A DNA stretch of 64,000 nt from Flavobacteriaceae bacterium YJPT1-3. Its GTDB lineage: Bacteria; Bacteroidota; Bacteroidia; Flavobacteriales; Flavobacteriaceae. Shown one piece after another: positions 18,308 to 28,156 of this stretch. The stretch is from the NCBI GenBank assembly GCA_029866965.1, contig CP123444.1, positions 1,963,501 through 2,027,500 of the forward strand, in the 5' to 3' direction. Within the stretch, counting starts at the first letter, position 1. Each line of letters starts with the position of its first letter. A model generated the notes under the pieces. That model did not search any database and was not told the origin of the DNA. It saw nothing but the letters and a program-made list of their open reading frames with translations. Made by a program: the position numbers and the translations under genes.

Positions 18308-19057
18308 TTAAGCGCTCAATTTCCAATGCTTTCTGGGGTTACTGCGTTGTCGGGGATCTTGTTTAAGCAAATCGGCCATCGAGCGATAGAAAACCGGAGA
18401 AGCCGAATAAAATTCGTCGGGTTGCTCGAAAAAAGATTCCATGGACACCGAGAACAGTTCCATCAAGTTGAATCCTCCGTAGCCTCTGAAAAGAGTGGTA
18501 TGTCCGCTTCTGATCAAGGGTAGTTGGTTCATGGCCAGGTCACGCCAGACATTGAGCTTGCGCTCGCTAAAAAAGGTCACTCTCGATCGTGGATGCATCT
18601 GTTCAATGATGAGGCAATGTCCAAATTCATGAATGGCCAGATTGACTCCGTTATCCGTAACCACAAAGCCCTGTTCAACCGCCGGCCAGGAAAGATTCAC
18701 CTGCCGGGTGGCAATATTAACATCCCCATCAAAAAGCAGCTTGGTGCCTTTGTAGGAGTAAGAGGTAGGCGCGATAAAGATTTTGCGGAACATGCTCAAG
18801 GTATCTGCCGATAGACCAAAAGTGATTTGCACAAAGGCACTGGAGATCACGATCATCATTTCCTGAGTTACTTCAAAGTCGGGGGTGGAATTGAACGCCG
18901 TGGTGTAATGAAAACGCAGAGTACGCACTAAAAATTCCCGTTGCTGTCGCTTGCCCAGATGCTTGTAATAGCTACTCCATGCGGAAAGTACCCGATGGAA
19001 CTCGGCTTTCATTTCTTTCGAAAAGTAGAGACTGATAAGGCGGTACGTAAGTTTCAA
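18308..19057 (-). CDS. MtfA-like M90 family zinc peptidase
   Basis: Up to 249 residues. The zinc motif is in NLAIHEFGHCLIIEQMHP (HExxH). The downstream block MELFSVSMESFFEQPDEFY followed by ASPVFYRSMADLLKQDP is the MtfA hallmark (the Glu of SMESFF is the likely third ligand). E. coli MtfA controls the glucose repressor Mlc and is an aminopeptidase; the role here is unknown. The start is uncertain: the longest frame uses a TTG at 19057, and an ATG at 19012 gives MKAEFHRVLSAW. There is no signal peptide, so it is probably cytosolic. Confidence 0.78.
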   Translation of the reverse strand: MKLTYRLISLYFSKEMKAEFHRVLSAWSSYYKHLGKRQQREFLVRTLRFHYTTAFNSTPDFEVTQEMMIVISSAFVQITFGLSADTLSMFRKIFIAPTSYSYKGTKLLFDGDVNIATRQVNLSWPAVEQGFVVTDNGVNLAIHEFGHCLIIEQMHPRSRVTFFSERKLNVWRDLAMNQLPLIRSGHTTLFRGYGGFNLMELFSVSMESFFEQPDEFYSASPVFYRSMADLLKQDPRQRSNPRKHWKLSA

Positions 19058-19164
19058 AGCTCGATCTGGGGTGTTTATCGCACTTTTCCTTAGGGGAATA
19101 GCGGAGCCAAAATAAGAAAATTTTAATGAATGCCTAGTTTTGTGCGGCCAGCTTTACATTAGTT

Positions 19165-20547
19165 TCAGTTCTCCTGAACGAGAACTCCATTTTTGAATAC
19201 GCGATTTACATTTTTCAGCTGTTGTATATCTTCTAGTGGATTGGTATTCAAAATGACCAGATCGGCTTGTTTGCCTACCTCAATAGAGCCGTGCGTGGCC
19301 TCGATCCCGATCGCCATCGCATTGATCAAGGTTGCCGACCGCAGAGCTTCGGCCGGGCTCATTCCGGCCCCGACCAGCAAGGCCAGTTCATCCTGCACGT
19401 ATTGCAAGGTTTGGTTCATATCGGTCCCGGCAGCTATGGCCACGCCTTGTTGATGTGCCTTCCGGGTAATGCGCTTATTCCAGTCGCTGACCGCTTCCCG
19501 ATCAATACGCTGCCCCGCACGAGCCAGAGCCGCAGTTGGATTTTTCCCTGCCGGTGGAGCAGGAGTAGGTGGTCTTTTGCGCAGGTCAGCGCTCCAGCCC
19601 ATCAGGGTAGGTTCGAAGATTACTTTTTGGGCTTTCATAGACTCAAATAAGGCGTCAAACTCCGACTGATCCGCTTGAATATTCTTAAAGTCCAGCGTGG
19701 GAACTACCTGGCTGATGGCGGTCAGGAAGTTAGGCGGCATGTCCGGTTGTACCTCAAAGATGAGCCCCAGACTATGGGAGAGTACGTCTACGCCATTATG
19801 GACCGCTTCACTGGGCCGACTGGGGTACACACTGGAGTGGCTCCAAACGCGGAGTCCCAGTTTGTGGGCTTCAGCTGCTATCGTCCGGATCTGTTCAGGC
19901 CGAAGGTGATCGTATAATTTCAGGCCGGTAACGCCTGCCGCTTTCGCGGAAGCGACCACTTCTGCAATGTCCGTATCCTCTTCAATGACATGCATCCAGG
20001 GGGCTTGTCCGGGTTCAAAACCACGGGCTGCAAATTTAGTGCGGGGATCGGTCAGGAAAGCGGGGCCAAAGAGGTTGGCGGAATAATAAATGGTGGGGCC
20101 TTGAATGCTGTCCTTCATCATCAGCTGATTCAGTTTTTGATACAGGCGCGCATCTCCACCCATATCCCGAACGCTGGTGACACCCGACTGAAGCAATTGT
20201 TTTAGGATCTCGATCCGATTCTGCGGTCTAAACAGGTGCACATGAGCGTCAATGAGTCCGGGGATCACAAATCGATGCTCCAGATCAATGACTGTCGCTC
20301 CTTCCAGCGCAGCCTGATCAGGATTTGCAACGATGGCTGCAATTTTACCTGCTTCAAGTATCAACGTTTGATCCTCAAGTAGACTTCCATCGGCTACGTT
20401 GACAATATGGGTATGAGTTAAGACCGTGCGTTGGCTATGTTGCGCTGTGGCGTAAGCCGCATACAATAGCGTGTAAAGCAGCATGAAAAACCAAAGCAAA
20501 CGCAACAAAGTGTGTTTCAATGGAGGAGGTGTGGATGACGTAACCAT
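19165..20547 (-). CDS. Secreted amidohydrolase family protein
   Basis: 460 residues with an N-terminal hydrophobic segment (about 12-36) that is a signal peptide or anchor. It is a metal-dependent amidohydrolase: HxH in GLIDAHVHLFRP, carboxylated-Lys candidate in GVTGLKLYDHLRPEQ, His ligands in LRVWSHSSVYPS and VDVLSHSLGL, and Asp in VAIAAGTDMNQTLQYV. It ends with the composite beta-sandwich: GSIEVGKQADLVILNTNPLE. The substrate is probably a peptide-like or cyclic amide. A GCTTTCGCGGAAGC near-palindrome at 19940 encodes ASAKA. It is on the same strand as the DUF885 and GH13 genes but 72 bases downstream of DUF885. Confidence 0.85.
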   Translation of the reverse strand: MVTSSTPPPLKHTLLRLLWFFMLLYTLLYAAYATAQHSQRTVLTHTHIVNVADGSLLEDQTLILEAGKIAAIVANPDQAALEGATVIDLEHRFVIPGLIDAHVHLFRPQNRIEILKQLLQSGVTSVRDMGGDARLYQKLNQLMMKDSIQGPTIYYSANLFGPAFLTDPRTKFAARGFEPGQAPWMHVIEEDTDIAEVVASAKAAGVTGLKLYDHLRPEQIRTIAAEAHKLGLRVWSHSSVYPSRPSEAVHNGVDVLSHSLGLIFEVQPDMPPNFLTAISQVVPTLDFKNIQADQSEFDALFESMKAQKVIFEPTLMGWSADLRKRPPTPAPPAGKNPTAALARAGQRIDREAVSDWNKRITRKAHQQGVAIAAGTDMNQTLQYVQDELALLVGAGMSPAEALRSATLINAMAIGIEATHGSIEVGKQADLVILNTNPLEDIQQLKNVNRVFKNGVLVQEN

Positions 20548-20618
20548 ATTTGAATCAGCATATTAGCGTGAATATACTATTTTAATTGTATTCAGGGACC
20601 TTGGGTGCAGAACGTATT

Positions 20619-22340
20619 TTAGTCGTTATCAGCAGGTGTTTCAATCATCATTGGTACTTCACCGGTCAGTTCCCAGCGTCCTAGCGTAATAGGAATATTC
20701 CCGATACGGTTCAGCCTGTCAAAAAAGGTCTTCAATACGAAGGGTTGACCTTCAGATTCTACTTGTTTGGCATAGGCCGCGATCGTTTCTTCCAACAAGT
20801 GCTTACCGGTTATATAAGAAGTACCGTAACCGGGTTGGCGCAGGTAGAGATGCTGTTCAAAAAGGAGTAACTCTTTTTCGGTCTTCATCCAGCCCCGGGG
20901 GGTGTATTCGGAGTGGATCTTGCCGGCTTCTTCCATGGTCATCAGATTAGCATGGGCATAGAGGGATCCCAGGCCACGTGCGGCCCGCTGTGCGATCATG
21001 ATGTAGACGATCTCCCGGGTTCGGGGACTGTCCTCATAGAGTCCGGCCTGCATGAATAGTTCTTCCACCGCGGTGGCCGTGCCCTCATTGCGGGAATCAA
21101 AAATGTTGTAAAGCAAAGGTCCTCTTCGGATAGCTCTCGGATTGGGTTCTTCTTCCATACGCGCCAATTCAAACCAATGATAGAAATGCGAATAGAGCGG
21201 CCGGGGATCGTAGTGTTCACCGATCACAAAGAAATTCCGTTGGTCTTCGGGAACGAAGGCTCCCAAATGGGCGCGAAGGGCGGGCTCAAAATACGGTTTT
21301 ACGGTCACGATTTCCTGCTGATTAAGAAAATTCAGTAGGCTTTTGGCAGCATCATCGGCCATGCGATCATAAGCTTCTGGAGAATGGGCTGCCTGCAACT
21401 CCGGGAGATCACGGTTGCGGTGTTCTTCCATTTTTAAGGAAGACCAGGCACGGGCCAGTTCGCGTTTAAGGATCATGACTTCCTCCTCCCAGTTCAAGGG
21501 GACTAAGTGCACGTTTTGTTGATACCAGCTGTATTGTTCCTTGCCGATCCCGGAAGGCCCCGCTTTGCCTTCGGCCTCCGCTTCCAACCAGATCACAAAA
21601 TCATTGGTGGATTGAATGGCGGCCTTAATGGTTCGTCTAAGTTTTTTATCTGTAGCTACACCCGGCTGTTCGAGTATAGACTGAAGATCATTGCTTTGTG
21701 TTTTAAGGTCTCTGATGCCTGCGATCCAAAGTTCGTGAGCATTCCCCGTCAGATTTTCACGGGCTTGAGATTGAAAAGGCGAGATGATTTGCAGTTCGTT
21801 CAGCAGGCGTTGTCGCTCTTCAGGTACCAGGGGAAAGGAGTAGGTCCACAATTCGAGGGTAGCATGATTGGTAGGGCCTTCGTGGGCCGGCACATCGCTC
21901 TTAAAGGTCCATACTTGCTTATAGAAGGCCGGATCCCGCGTCCAGGGTTGGAGTATCCTTTCATTAAAATCGTAGCCGTTCATCTCGGCCCAGACGATCA
22001 TCCAATCGACTTTATTGGGAATGCTCCAACCCGTGGTGTCGATGGCTTGTAACTGCTGGCGCAAACGTTCAAATTCCGGTCGGCGTTTGTTAAATGTCTT
22101 CGCTCTATAATCTGCCGCTCCCTCAAGCAGGGGAGGTTGTTCAAAGTTGCGCCATTCTTGGAACAGGTCAACGAGACGGGTGAAGGAGGTATGCTGTTTT
22201 TCAGCGGTGGATTTGTCTTGACCGTGTGAGGTAGGCATGTAGCTCACGAAGAGGAGTAGGCCAACCAGCACTATACGATAGGCATTCTGGAGTCTTTTGC
22301 AAGCTTTGATCTGTTCACCTACAGGTATAGAATCTATCAT
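20619..22340 (-). CDS. Secreted DUF885 family protein
   Basis: About 573 residues with a signal or anchor near the N-terminus ([21 protein letters not shown]). DUF885 members resemble gluzincin peptidases (M3/M32-like helical fold). The diagnostic region is [20 protein letters not shown] (E-G-x-A with following Glu), then [20 protein letters not shown] and [19 protein letters not shown]. The classical HExxH is not seen; the His residues in [16 protein letters not shown] may serve. It starts 10 bases after the GH13 stop, so the two form an operon. An alternative TTG start is 6 bases upstream. Confidence 0.8.
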   Translation of the reverse strand: MIDSIPVGEQIKACKRLQNAYRIVLVGLLLFVSYMPTSHGQDKSTAEKQHTSFTRLVDLFQEWRNFEQPPLLEGAADYRAKTFNKRRPEFERLRQQLQAIDTTGWSIPNKVDWMIVWAEMNGYDFNERILQPWTRDPAFYKQVWTFKSDVPAHEGPTNHATLELWTYSFPLVPEERQRLLNELQIISPFQSQARENLTGNAHELWIAGIRDLKTQSNDLQSILEQPGVATDKKLRRTIKAAIQSTNDFVIWLEAEAEGKAGPSGIGKEQYSWYQQNVHLVPLNWEEEVMILKRELARAWSSLKMEEHRNRDLPELQAAHSPEAYDRMADDAAKSLLNFLNQQEIVTVKPYFEPALRAHLGAFVPEDQRNFFVIGEHYDPRPLYSHFYHWFELARMEEEPNPRAIRRGPLLYNIFDSRNEGTATAVEELFMQAGLYEDSPRTREIVYIMIAQRAARGLGSLYAHANLMTMEEAGKIHSEYTPRGWMKTEKELLLFEQHLYLRQPGYGTSYITGKHLLEETIAAYAKQVESEGQPFVLKTFFDRLNRIGNIPITLGRWELTGEVPMMIETPADND

Positions 22341-22350
22341 TTTCAATGGG

Positions 22351-24099
22351 CTATTGGGTAAGTTTGTACACCACCGCCTGATAGGGCATCAAGGTGGCCG
22401 TATCTCCGTTGAGGGTAGTGCTATCGTAATTATTGATCATCATCCCTTGGATGCTGTTGAGCTCAGCAAGGGTAATACTCGATTCCTGATCGGTGAAATT
22501 CAAAAGCACCAGCATCTTAGCGTCGTCCAGGGTTCGGGTGTAGGCATAGATGTCCGGATGCTCTTTTTGTAAGAGCGCGTAGTCGCCATACACCAGTACC
22601 GGATTTTCCTTACGTAATCGGGTCATTTTGCGGAAATGGTTCAGGATGCTGTTCGGGTCTTGTTCCTGGACCTCCACATTGATCTCTTGATAGTTATCAT
22701 TCACCCGTTTCCAGGGGGTACCTTCCGTAAATCCGGCATGCTTACTATCGTTCCATTGCATGGGGGTCCGAGCGTTCTCTCGCGAACTGTAATTGAGGAC
22801 CTCCATAAAGGCATCCAGGTCTTGCCCCTGAGCTACAGCGGTTTTGTATTTGCCTAGGGCATCCACATCCACGTATTCCTCGATCTTGGGCATATCGATA
22901 TTGGTCATTCCAATTTCATCCCCATAATAGGTGTAGGGCGTACCGCGCATACTGAGCAGGAAGGTATTCAGCATTTGGGTGGAGGGAGTTCGGAATTGCG
23001 GACTCGGGTTTCCAAAGCGATTGACCAATCTGGAATTGTCGTGATTGGAGAGGTAGATGGCGATCCATCCCGCTTTCGCGAAAGCGCTATCCCACTTGCT
23101 AAAGGTTTCCTTGAATTCGGAGAGCTCGTAGCCTTCCGGCGTTCGGGACATGTCGACCGACTCAAAGTGATAGGCCATTTGCAGTTCCTTACGATCGGCA
23201 TCCACCAGGTCGTGGGCATCCTGGAAGGTGCTGCCGGCGCCTTCGGCCACAGCGAAGACGTCATAGGGCTCGATCACCTCCTCATACATCTCCTTCAGAT
23301 AGTCGTGCAGTTGTGGACGCATCCCGTACCACTTGATGAAGTCTTTTTCGTGCCCTTTCGGGAAATCGGGATAGGTGGTGTCTTTGCTGGCAAACTGAAA
23401 GGCATCCATACGGAACCCATCCACACCTTTTTCTGCCCAGAATTTCATGATGTCATAGACCTCCTGCCGCAGCTTGGGATTCTCCCAGTTGAGGTCCGGC
23501 TGGGCTTCCGCAAAGGTGTGCAGGTAATAGGCATTGCTGATGGAATCGTAATCCCAACCGCCTTCCGGATCGAACAGGCTGTAGCGGTACGGAGGCTCGC
23601 CCTTTTCAGCCGGCCACCAGTGGTAATAATCGCGGTAGGGATTGTCTCGCGAACTGCGGGACTGCTTGAACCATTCGTGCTGATCGCTGCTGTGGTTGAC
23701 CACTACATCGAGCACGAATTTGATATCCCGCTCGTGAAAACCGTCCAGCATCTCCTGAAAGTCTTCCATGGTACCGTAGCGTGGAAGTATCGCGCGGTAA
23801 TCGGCCACGTCGTAGCCGTTATCCACCAGTGGAGATTCAAAAAAGGGATTCATCCAGACCATATCGATCCCTAAGCTGGCTACATAATCCTGGCGTTGAA
23901 TGACGCCCTGAAAATCCCCAAAACCATCACCATCGGTGTCTTGGTAGCTTTGCGGATAGATCTGATAGAGGATGCCTTCTTTCCACCAGGTTCGGTTGGA
24001 AGTCTCCGGGGTGGATGAGGTGGTGTCCTCTGATTCTGAATTGTTTTTACAGGCAATGAGAACGAGTACGGTGAGGGCGAGCAGGAAAAGTTTTTTCAT
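22351..24099 (-). CDS. GH13 alpha-glucosidase/amylase-type lipoprotein
   Basis: 582 residues. An SPII signal, [17 protein letters not shown], is followed by an Asn/Ser/Glu-rich linker. The (beta/alpha)8 GH13 motifs are complete: [16 protein letters not shown] (region I), [14 protein letters not shown] (region II, nucleophile Asp), VFAVAEGAG (region III, acid/base Glu) and [17 protein letters not shown] (region IV). The opening [20 protein letters not shown] with [12 protein letters not shown] is that of oligo-1,6-glucosidase/alpha-glucosidase or trehalose-synthase subfamilies. I infer an outer-membrane enzyme for short alpha-glucans. A perfect GCTTTCGCGAAAGC copy at 23072 encodes SAFAKAG. Promoter-like TACCTTTA lies at 24158-24151. 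Confidence 0.92.
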   Translation of the reverse strand: MKKLFLLALTVLVLIACKNNSESEDTTSSTPETSNRTWWKEGILYQIYPQSYQDTDGDGFGDFQGVIQRQDYVASLGIDMVWMNPFFESPLVDNGYDVADYRAILPRYGTMEDFQEMLDGFHERDIKFVLDVVVNHSSDQHEWFKQSRSSRDNPYRDYYHWWPAEKGEPPYRYSLFDPEGGWDYDSISNAYYLHTFAEAQPDLNWENPKLRQEVYDIMKFWAEKGVDGFRMDAFQFASKDTTYPDFPKGHEKDFIKWYGMRPQLHDYLKEMYEEVIEPYDVFAVAEGAGSTFQDAHDLVDADRKELQMAYHFESVDMSRTPEGYELSEFKETFSKWDSAFAKAGWIAIYLSNHDNSRLVNRFGNPSPQFRTPSTQMLNTFLLSMRGTPYTYYGDEIGMTNIDMPKIEEYVDVDALGKYKTAVAQGQDLDAFMEVLNYSSRENARTPMQWNDSKHAGFTEGTPWKRVNDNYQEINVEVQEQDPNSILNHFRKMTRLRKENPVLVYGDYALLQKEHPDIYAYTRTLDDAKMLVLLNFTDQESSITLAELNSIQGMMINNYDSTTLNGDTATLMPYQAVVYKLTQ

Positions 24100-24150
24100 G
24101 GATGGTTCTTCATAATTAATATAACCACTGCATTACAGTCGTTTTGCCTT

Positions 24151-24158
24151 TAAAGGTA
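24151..24158 (-). promoter_or_regulatory. Promoter-like box of the GH13-DUF885 operon
   Basis: Minus-strand TACCTTTA, one mismatch from TAnnTTTG, about 52 bases before the GH13 ATG. No well-spaced TTG element is visible. Confidence 0.4.
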
Positions 24159-24214
24159 GCAAAAAACAGCTGGCCTACATCGGGTTCAAAGGGAGTCTAT
24201 AAGCAACTATCCAG

Positions 24215-25138
24215 CTAATACGATGTCCGCTCCTGCAAACGGGCGTAGGTACGCATGGCCCAAAGGGCAAGCAATAGGATGGGAATGATCAGCACGCTGC
24301 CCTCCGGACCAAAGGCTCCTCCGCTCAGCCAGTCTTGCTCTGTAGTGATGCTGAGGTTGATGAGCGTGGCTTTTTCATGTCCGCTGGCTGCAAAGCCAAA
24401 AATAGGTCCCTGAAAGAAGTTCCAACCTATGTGCATGCCTATGGATAACCAAAGCAACTTGGTCAGCAGGTAGCCGTAGATCCTCAAAAAACCAACGAGT
24501 ACGATGATGAGTGATGACAGCAGGCCGGCATTAGGATTCATGGCATGCAGTAATCCATAGAGGATACAGGAGATGACCACAGACAGCGGGAGTCCCAGTC
24601 CTTCGATCAGGTTTTGAAAAACGTAGCCTCTAAAGACCAATTCCTCCCAATAGCCCACGAGTACATGTTCCAAAAAAACGAGCAATACAGCACCCAGGGA
24701 GGTGATCTTGATGAATTCAGCAAAAGAGGTGCCTGGATCAGGAAATAGCGCGCTATTAAAATCGATCCCATTGAATTCAATCAGACCCAGACTCAGCAGC
24801 AGCAGAAAAAAAGTTCCTGCCATCGCAGCACTCAAGGTAAAGCCGAAGATCAGATCCGCTAAGGCTCTTTTCCGGTGCGATAAGCCCAACGACCAAAAAG
24901 ACTTTTTGTCGAATAGCTTTCGCGAAAGCAGAACTGCCAGGGTCGCTGATACGGCTAAAACCACGACCACCAGTAGGCTGTAGTCCTCCATAAATTCACG
25001 CCGACCCGTTTCCGGAAAAAGGAAGGCTTTGATCAAAAAAATAGAGGCTGCAAGGAGCCAAAAGAGGATCAGAAATAAGAAAATACGCCATCCGGCCTTG
25101 AGGCGTCGCTGCTCTGGATTGTAGAAAAGTCTGGTCAA
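24215..25138 (-). CDS. CPBP family intramembrane metalloprotease
   Basis: 307 residues with about eight membrane segments. The catalytic core is YWEELVFRGYVFQNL (EExxxR), ILYGLLHAMNPNAG (second motif His) and SIGMHIGWNFFQGPIFG (third motif). This is the CAAX-protease/bacteriocin-processing (Abi, Rce1-like) family of glutamic intramembrane endopeptidases. The start is a TTG at 25138; there is no ATG nearby and an in-frame stop lies a few codons upstream, while the first residues (FYNPEQRRLKAGWRIF) are typical. A perfect GCTTTCGCGAAAGC copy at 24916 is read here in a different frame, as LSRKL. Confidence 0.88.
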   Translation of the reverse strand: MTRLFYNPEQRRLKAGWRIFLFLILFWLLAASIFLIKAFLFPETGRREFMEDYSLLVVVVLAVSATLAVLLSRKLFDKKSFWSLGLSHRKRALADLIFGFTLSAAMAGTFFLLLLSLGLIEFNGIDFNSALFPDPGTSFAEFIKITSLGAVLLVFLEHVLVGYWEELVFRGYVFQNLIEGLGLPLSVVISCILYGLLHAMNPNAGLLSSLIIVLVGFLRIYGYLLTKLLWLSIGMHIGWNFFQGPIFGFAASGHEKATLINLSITTEQDWLSGGAFGPEGSVLIIPILLLALWAMRTYARLQERTSY

Positions 25139-25199
25139 AACAAATTAGGTTGGTTGTAAAGAGGACGACCAGGAAGCCAAAATGTTACGCTTACCGTTT

Positions 25200-25568
25200 T
25201 TAAAAGGCACCGTTCTGATTGGGACTCTTTTGATCAATGACCTGCCCCAGATCCCAGAGTTCAACGATCGTGTCTTACTCAAAACGAAAGATATGCACGA
25301 CGGCGATATCCATATCCTCTTTGACAACATGGGTGTGGGTGATCACCGTATTACCATCCTGAAAGCATTGTTTGATCTGTAGCGATTGGTTGGGTTGACT
25401 TAGATGCGCTTCTTGCATGGCATTCAGCAAGGCCTCTCGGCTCCCTTCGAAATAGGGATTGTGATGAATAAAGTGGGTGGCTATATAGGTCTCAAAGGCC
25501 TGTTCCACCTTTCCCATTCCGGCCTCCATCAGAAAATTCCGGGCTATGCCTTTCAGATCAGTTTTCAT
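25200..25568 (-). pseudogene. SnoaL-like (NTF2-fold) gene with an in-frame stop
   Basis: The frame starts with the ATG at 25568 and encodes a small NTF2-fold protein (VEQAFETYIATHFIHHNPYF, SLQIKQCFQDGNTVITHTHV). At codon 98 a TAA (25275-25277) follows VVHIFRFE. Past it the same frame runs on with DTIVELWDLGQVIDQKSPNQ to a natural stop at 25200. That continuation is the usual C-terminal strand of SnoaL-like proteins (FRFExGKIVELWDxxQ), so one codon, possibly AAA or GAA, has become TAA. Either the gene is inactivated or a shortened protein lacking the last strand is made. Full length would be 122 residues. Confidence 0.8.
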
Positions 25569-25601
25569 GGGGTTGCTGCTTCTAAGGATTAATGGACGTT
25601 T

Positions 25602-26144
25602 TCAAACGGATTGTTCATAGGCCTTGCGAAGCCAGGTTTTGAGTTCCTGATCGATCTCTTCAGGTGCTGATAAGCGCACCCGGTGGGTACACATGGTGCC
25701 AAAAGGCCCGGAATCTTCCAGTCGGCTGCCGGTGGGTGTATCCTTGAGTTTGAGTCCCAGATCTATGCGCGTCTTGGTGGCCGGTTTGATGAGTGCGAAC
25801 TGCCGTTTCCGGATCACGCTGACCGTGGTTTTCTTGGGGGTGATGGTCACATCATCGCCCAGCGACTTTACATAATCGATCAAGGCCTGATGAATGGGAA
25901 GCAGGGCTTCTTTGCCCTGGTATTGGTTGGCGACCAGATCTTGCGGGGCTTCGTCTTGCTGTTTAGATAGCGCGACAATGGTATTGGCAAAACCATGGGT
26001 CACCTGATGTTCCTTTTTGAGGTAGTTTACGGCTTCGGAGTGCTTGGTGAAACTCTTTTTCTTCAATAAGGCTTTCCACTCCTCCAACGACTTGCCGGTC
26101 TTCTCCGGCATGTTATTGATCATGGTTTGTAATGCGGGATCCAT
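25602..26144 (-). CDS. DUF4287/DUF5655 domain protein
   Basis: 180 residues, cytosolic. The N-terminal 60 residues fit DUF4287 (MPEKTGKSLEEWKALLKKKS, KHSEAVNYLKKEHQVTHGFA). The C-terminal half fits DUF5655 (ALIDYVKSLGDDVTITPKKT, VSVIRKRQFALIKPATKTR, DLGLKLKD). DUF5655 is a small fold linked to DNA-associated or transport proteins; its function is unknown. The start codon abuts the stop of the upstream RidA lipoprotein gene with no gap, so the two are co-transcribed. Confidence 0.82.
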   Translation of the reverse strand: MDPALQTMINNMPEKTGKSLEEWKALLKKKSFTKHSEAVNYLKKEHQVTHGFANTIVALSKQQDEAPQDLVANQYQGKEALLPIHQALIDYVKSLGDDVTITPKKTTVSVIRKRQFALIKPATKTRIDLGLKLKDTPTGSRLEDSGPFGTMCTHRVRLSAPEEIDQELKTWLRKAYEQSV

Positions 26145-26669
26145 TTAATCAGTTTTATAGACTTCCAATTCAATTTCGATCATAAATTCCGGTAGGGCCA
26201 GACTTTCGACCTGCACCCAGGTGCCGGTAGGGAATTGGTCTTTATAGATTTCCTGGCGGTAGGCGGAAGCTTCCAGGCAGGCTTCCATATTGGTGGTGAA
26301 GATGTTCTCTACGACCACATCGTCAAAACTGCAGCCAAAGTGGACGAGTATTTTTTCCAGATCGGCATAGCAATTCTTCATTTGCTGGGCCAGGTCTCGA
26401 ACGGCGGTAGGATTGCCTTGATCATCCATGCTTACCGCTCCGGAGACTTTGATCTCATTCCCGATCTTGATGGCATGGGTGTAGCCATAGGCCTTTTCGA
26501 CTTCGGGACGGAGCATAAAATACTCCGGTGTTTCACTGGTTTTTGCTGCAGTGAGTTCCGGATGTTCGTGTTGGTGTTCGTGTTGTTGCTGACAGCTAAG
26601 GGTGGTTAAAAGAAGGACGGTGAGCACTGCATAAGGCAGCCCCTTACCGATAGTGATGGTTGATTTCAT
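26145..26669 (-). CDS. RidA-family lipoprotein with His-rich linker
   Basis: 174 residues. The N-terminus is a lipoprotein signal (LPYAVLTVLLLTTLSC) followed by QQQHEHQHEHPEL, a His/Glu cluster that could bind metal. The rest is a YjgF/YER057c/UK114 (RidA) domain: YGYTHAIKIGNEIKVSGAVS, QMKNCYADLEKILVHFGCSF, DVVVENIFTTNMEACLEAS, FPTGTWVQVESLALPEFMIE and the final IELEVYK. RidA enzymes normally hydrolyse reactive enamines/imines in the cytosol. Here the conserved catalytic Arg of the family (RxxxxVxxLA) is replaced, since the equivalent position reads TWVQVESLALPEFMIEIE, so the imine deaminase activity is doubtful. Confidence 0.85.
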   Translation of the reverse strand: MKSTITIGKGLPYAVLTVLLLTTLSCQQQHEHQHEHPELTAAKTSETPEYFMLRPEVEKAYGYTHAIKIGNEIKVSGAVSMDDQGNPTAVRDLAQQMKNCYADLEKILVHFGCSFDDVVVENIFTTNMEACLEASAYRQEIYKDQFPTGTWVQVESLALPEFMIEIELEVYKTD

Positions 26670-26765
26670 TAGAATGGTTATTTCTCTAAATATAAGATAA
26701 TTAACGATATACCCCTTTAGAAATTTTAAGAGGCAGTATCATCCTAAAGCAACGCTGTCCTGCTA

Positions 26766-27674
26766 TCAACCAGGCAAGGATTTATCAGTTCCCAGCAGGC
26801 CTGCGGGAGTCAATTTTTTCAAACCCTCTTTGGATAAGTAGCGCGTATAAATTCCCCCACGAACATTATTGATGTCAAACTCAATGATAAAGGCATGTGG
26901 GTCTATACGTTCAATGAGGTTATAGGTACGTCTAATATCAATCCGATTGATGACCGTATGGATGATATCATTTTTGGTCTTTTCGCCTCGCTTACCGTAG
27001 CCTCGGGACCCTTTGTACAGGGTAGTTCCTGTTCCTATGTGTTCTACCAACTGTTTGTTGATTGCTTCCCAATGATCAGAAACGATCATGAGTCCCACAT
27101 AGTCCTCAAAACCTTCGATCATCAAATCAATGACCTTCCCGGTGACAATAAACGTAAGTACAGAATACATAGCGATTTCCAGAGAAAGCAATAAGGCCGT
27201 GATGGAAAAAAGAATGGCATTGAAGATTAGAATTATTTTGCCAATGCTGATCCCCAGCCGTTCATTGAAGAAAATTCCCAAGATCTCCGATCCATCGAGA
27301 ACGGCTCCATTTTTTATGGTCAGGCCGATTCCTGCTCCGAGGAAGAGTCCGCCAAAAATCGCGATCAATAATTTGTCTTCCGTGATTGCTTGAAAATTTT
27401 CCAGATGGATGACCAGCGCCAAAAGCACTATGGAGATGACCGATTTAATAAATATGCGTCGCGATAGAGTGAACCAGCCAAGAATAACAAAAGGGATACT
27501 GACCAATAAGAGGAGGGTCGAGATGTCAAAAGAAAAGAGTTCGCTCAATAAGATGGCAATTCCGGTGACCCCTCCGTCGAGAAATCCATTGGGGAGTAAA
27601 AACATTTTCAAGCCAATACTCGCCAGTAAAATACCGAAGCCAATTTGTAGGCTTTCAGATAAAATTCGTTTCAC
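26766..27674 (-). CDS. YitT family membrane protein
   Basis: 302 residues with a GTG start at 27674. It has five or six N-terminal membrane segments, including GFGILLASIGLKMFLLPNGFLDGG-like opening residues and IFGGLFLGAGIGLTIKNGAV. A C-terminal DUF2179 domain follows, with IHTVINRIDIRRTYNLIERI, DPHAFIIEFDINNVRGG and an extra helix. YitT/DUF2179 proteins are widespread inner-membrane proteins of unknown transport or regulatory role. The gene stands alone. Confidence 0.88.
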   Translation of the reverse strand: MKRILSESLQIGFGILLASIGLKMFLLPNGFLDGGVTGIAILLSELFSFDISTLLLLVSIPFVILGWFTLSRRIFIKSVISIVLLALVIHLENFQAITEDKLLIAIFGGLFLGAGIGLTIKNGAVLDGSEILGIFFNERLGISIGKIILIFNAILFSITALLLSLEIAMYSVLTFIVTGKVIDLMIEGFEDYVGLMIVSDHWEAINKQLVEHIGTGTTLYKGSRGYGKRGEKTKNDIIHTVINRIDIRRTYNLIERIDPHAFIIEFDINNVRGGIYTRYLSKEGLKKLTPAGLLGTDKSLPG

Positions 27675-27766
27675 GGGGTATTTTTTAGATGAGTCGACTA
27701 AGGTAAACTTTTTATCCTTTGAGTTGTCTGCTGCTCGTTTGATTAAAAAGACAGAAAATCATAGAA

Positions 27767-28135
27767 TCAATCTTTAGTGTGGATTTGTTCTCCGAAGGTC
27801 AGCAGATTTGAATCCGGATCGAGAAGGGCAAATTCCTTTAGGCCCCAGGGCTTATCAGCGAGTTTGCCGTTGGGATGGATGGGCGTACCCTTTTTGAGCA
27901 AAGACGCATAAATGGTATCGATCTCCTCTACCCGGAGGTAGATCTGACCGTAGTTTTTGCGGGGATTTAAGTCGGGGAAGGCAAAAAAGTGAATCTGTAC
28001 CCGGTCCCGCTCCATCATGAGGTAATCGTCATAATCTGCAGTGCCAAAAACGCGAAAACCCAGTTGGTCGGTATAGAAATCACGGGTAACACTTTTCTTC
28101 CGCATGGGCAATTTAGGATGAATATGGGTGAGCAT
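27767..28135 (-). CDS. VOC family (glyoxalase/bleomycin-resistance-like) protein
   Basis: 122 residues from the ATG at 28135; a TTG six bases upstream is less likely. It has a single VOC domain of two beta-alpha-beta-beta-beta units: HPKLPMRKKSVTRDFYTDQL, GFRVFGTADYDDYLMMER, RVQIHFFAFPDLNPRKNYG, IYLRVEEIDTIYASLLKKG and KEFALLDPDSNLLTFGE. The metal-ligand pattern fits the bleomycin-binding branch, whose members bind small ligands without catalysis. It lies 22 bases downstream of the secreted 523-residue gene on the same strand. Confidence 0.85.
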   Translation of the reverse strand: MLTHIHPKLPMRKKSVTRDFYTDQLGFRVFGTADYDDYLMMERDRVQIHFFAFPDLNPRKNYGQIYLRVEEIDTIYASLLKKGTPIHPNGKLADKPWGLKEFALLDPDSNLLTFGEQIHTKD

Positions 28136-28156
28136 GGGCAATAGCGTTTAAGCGGT

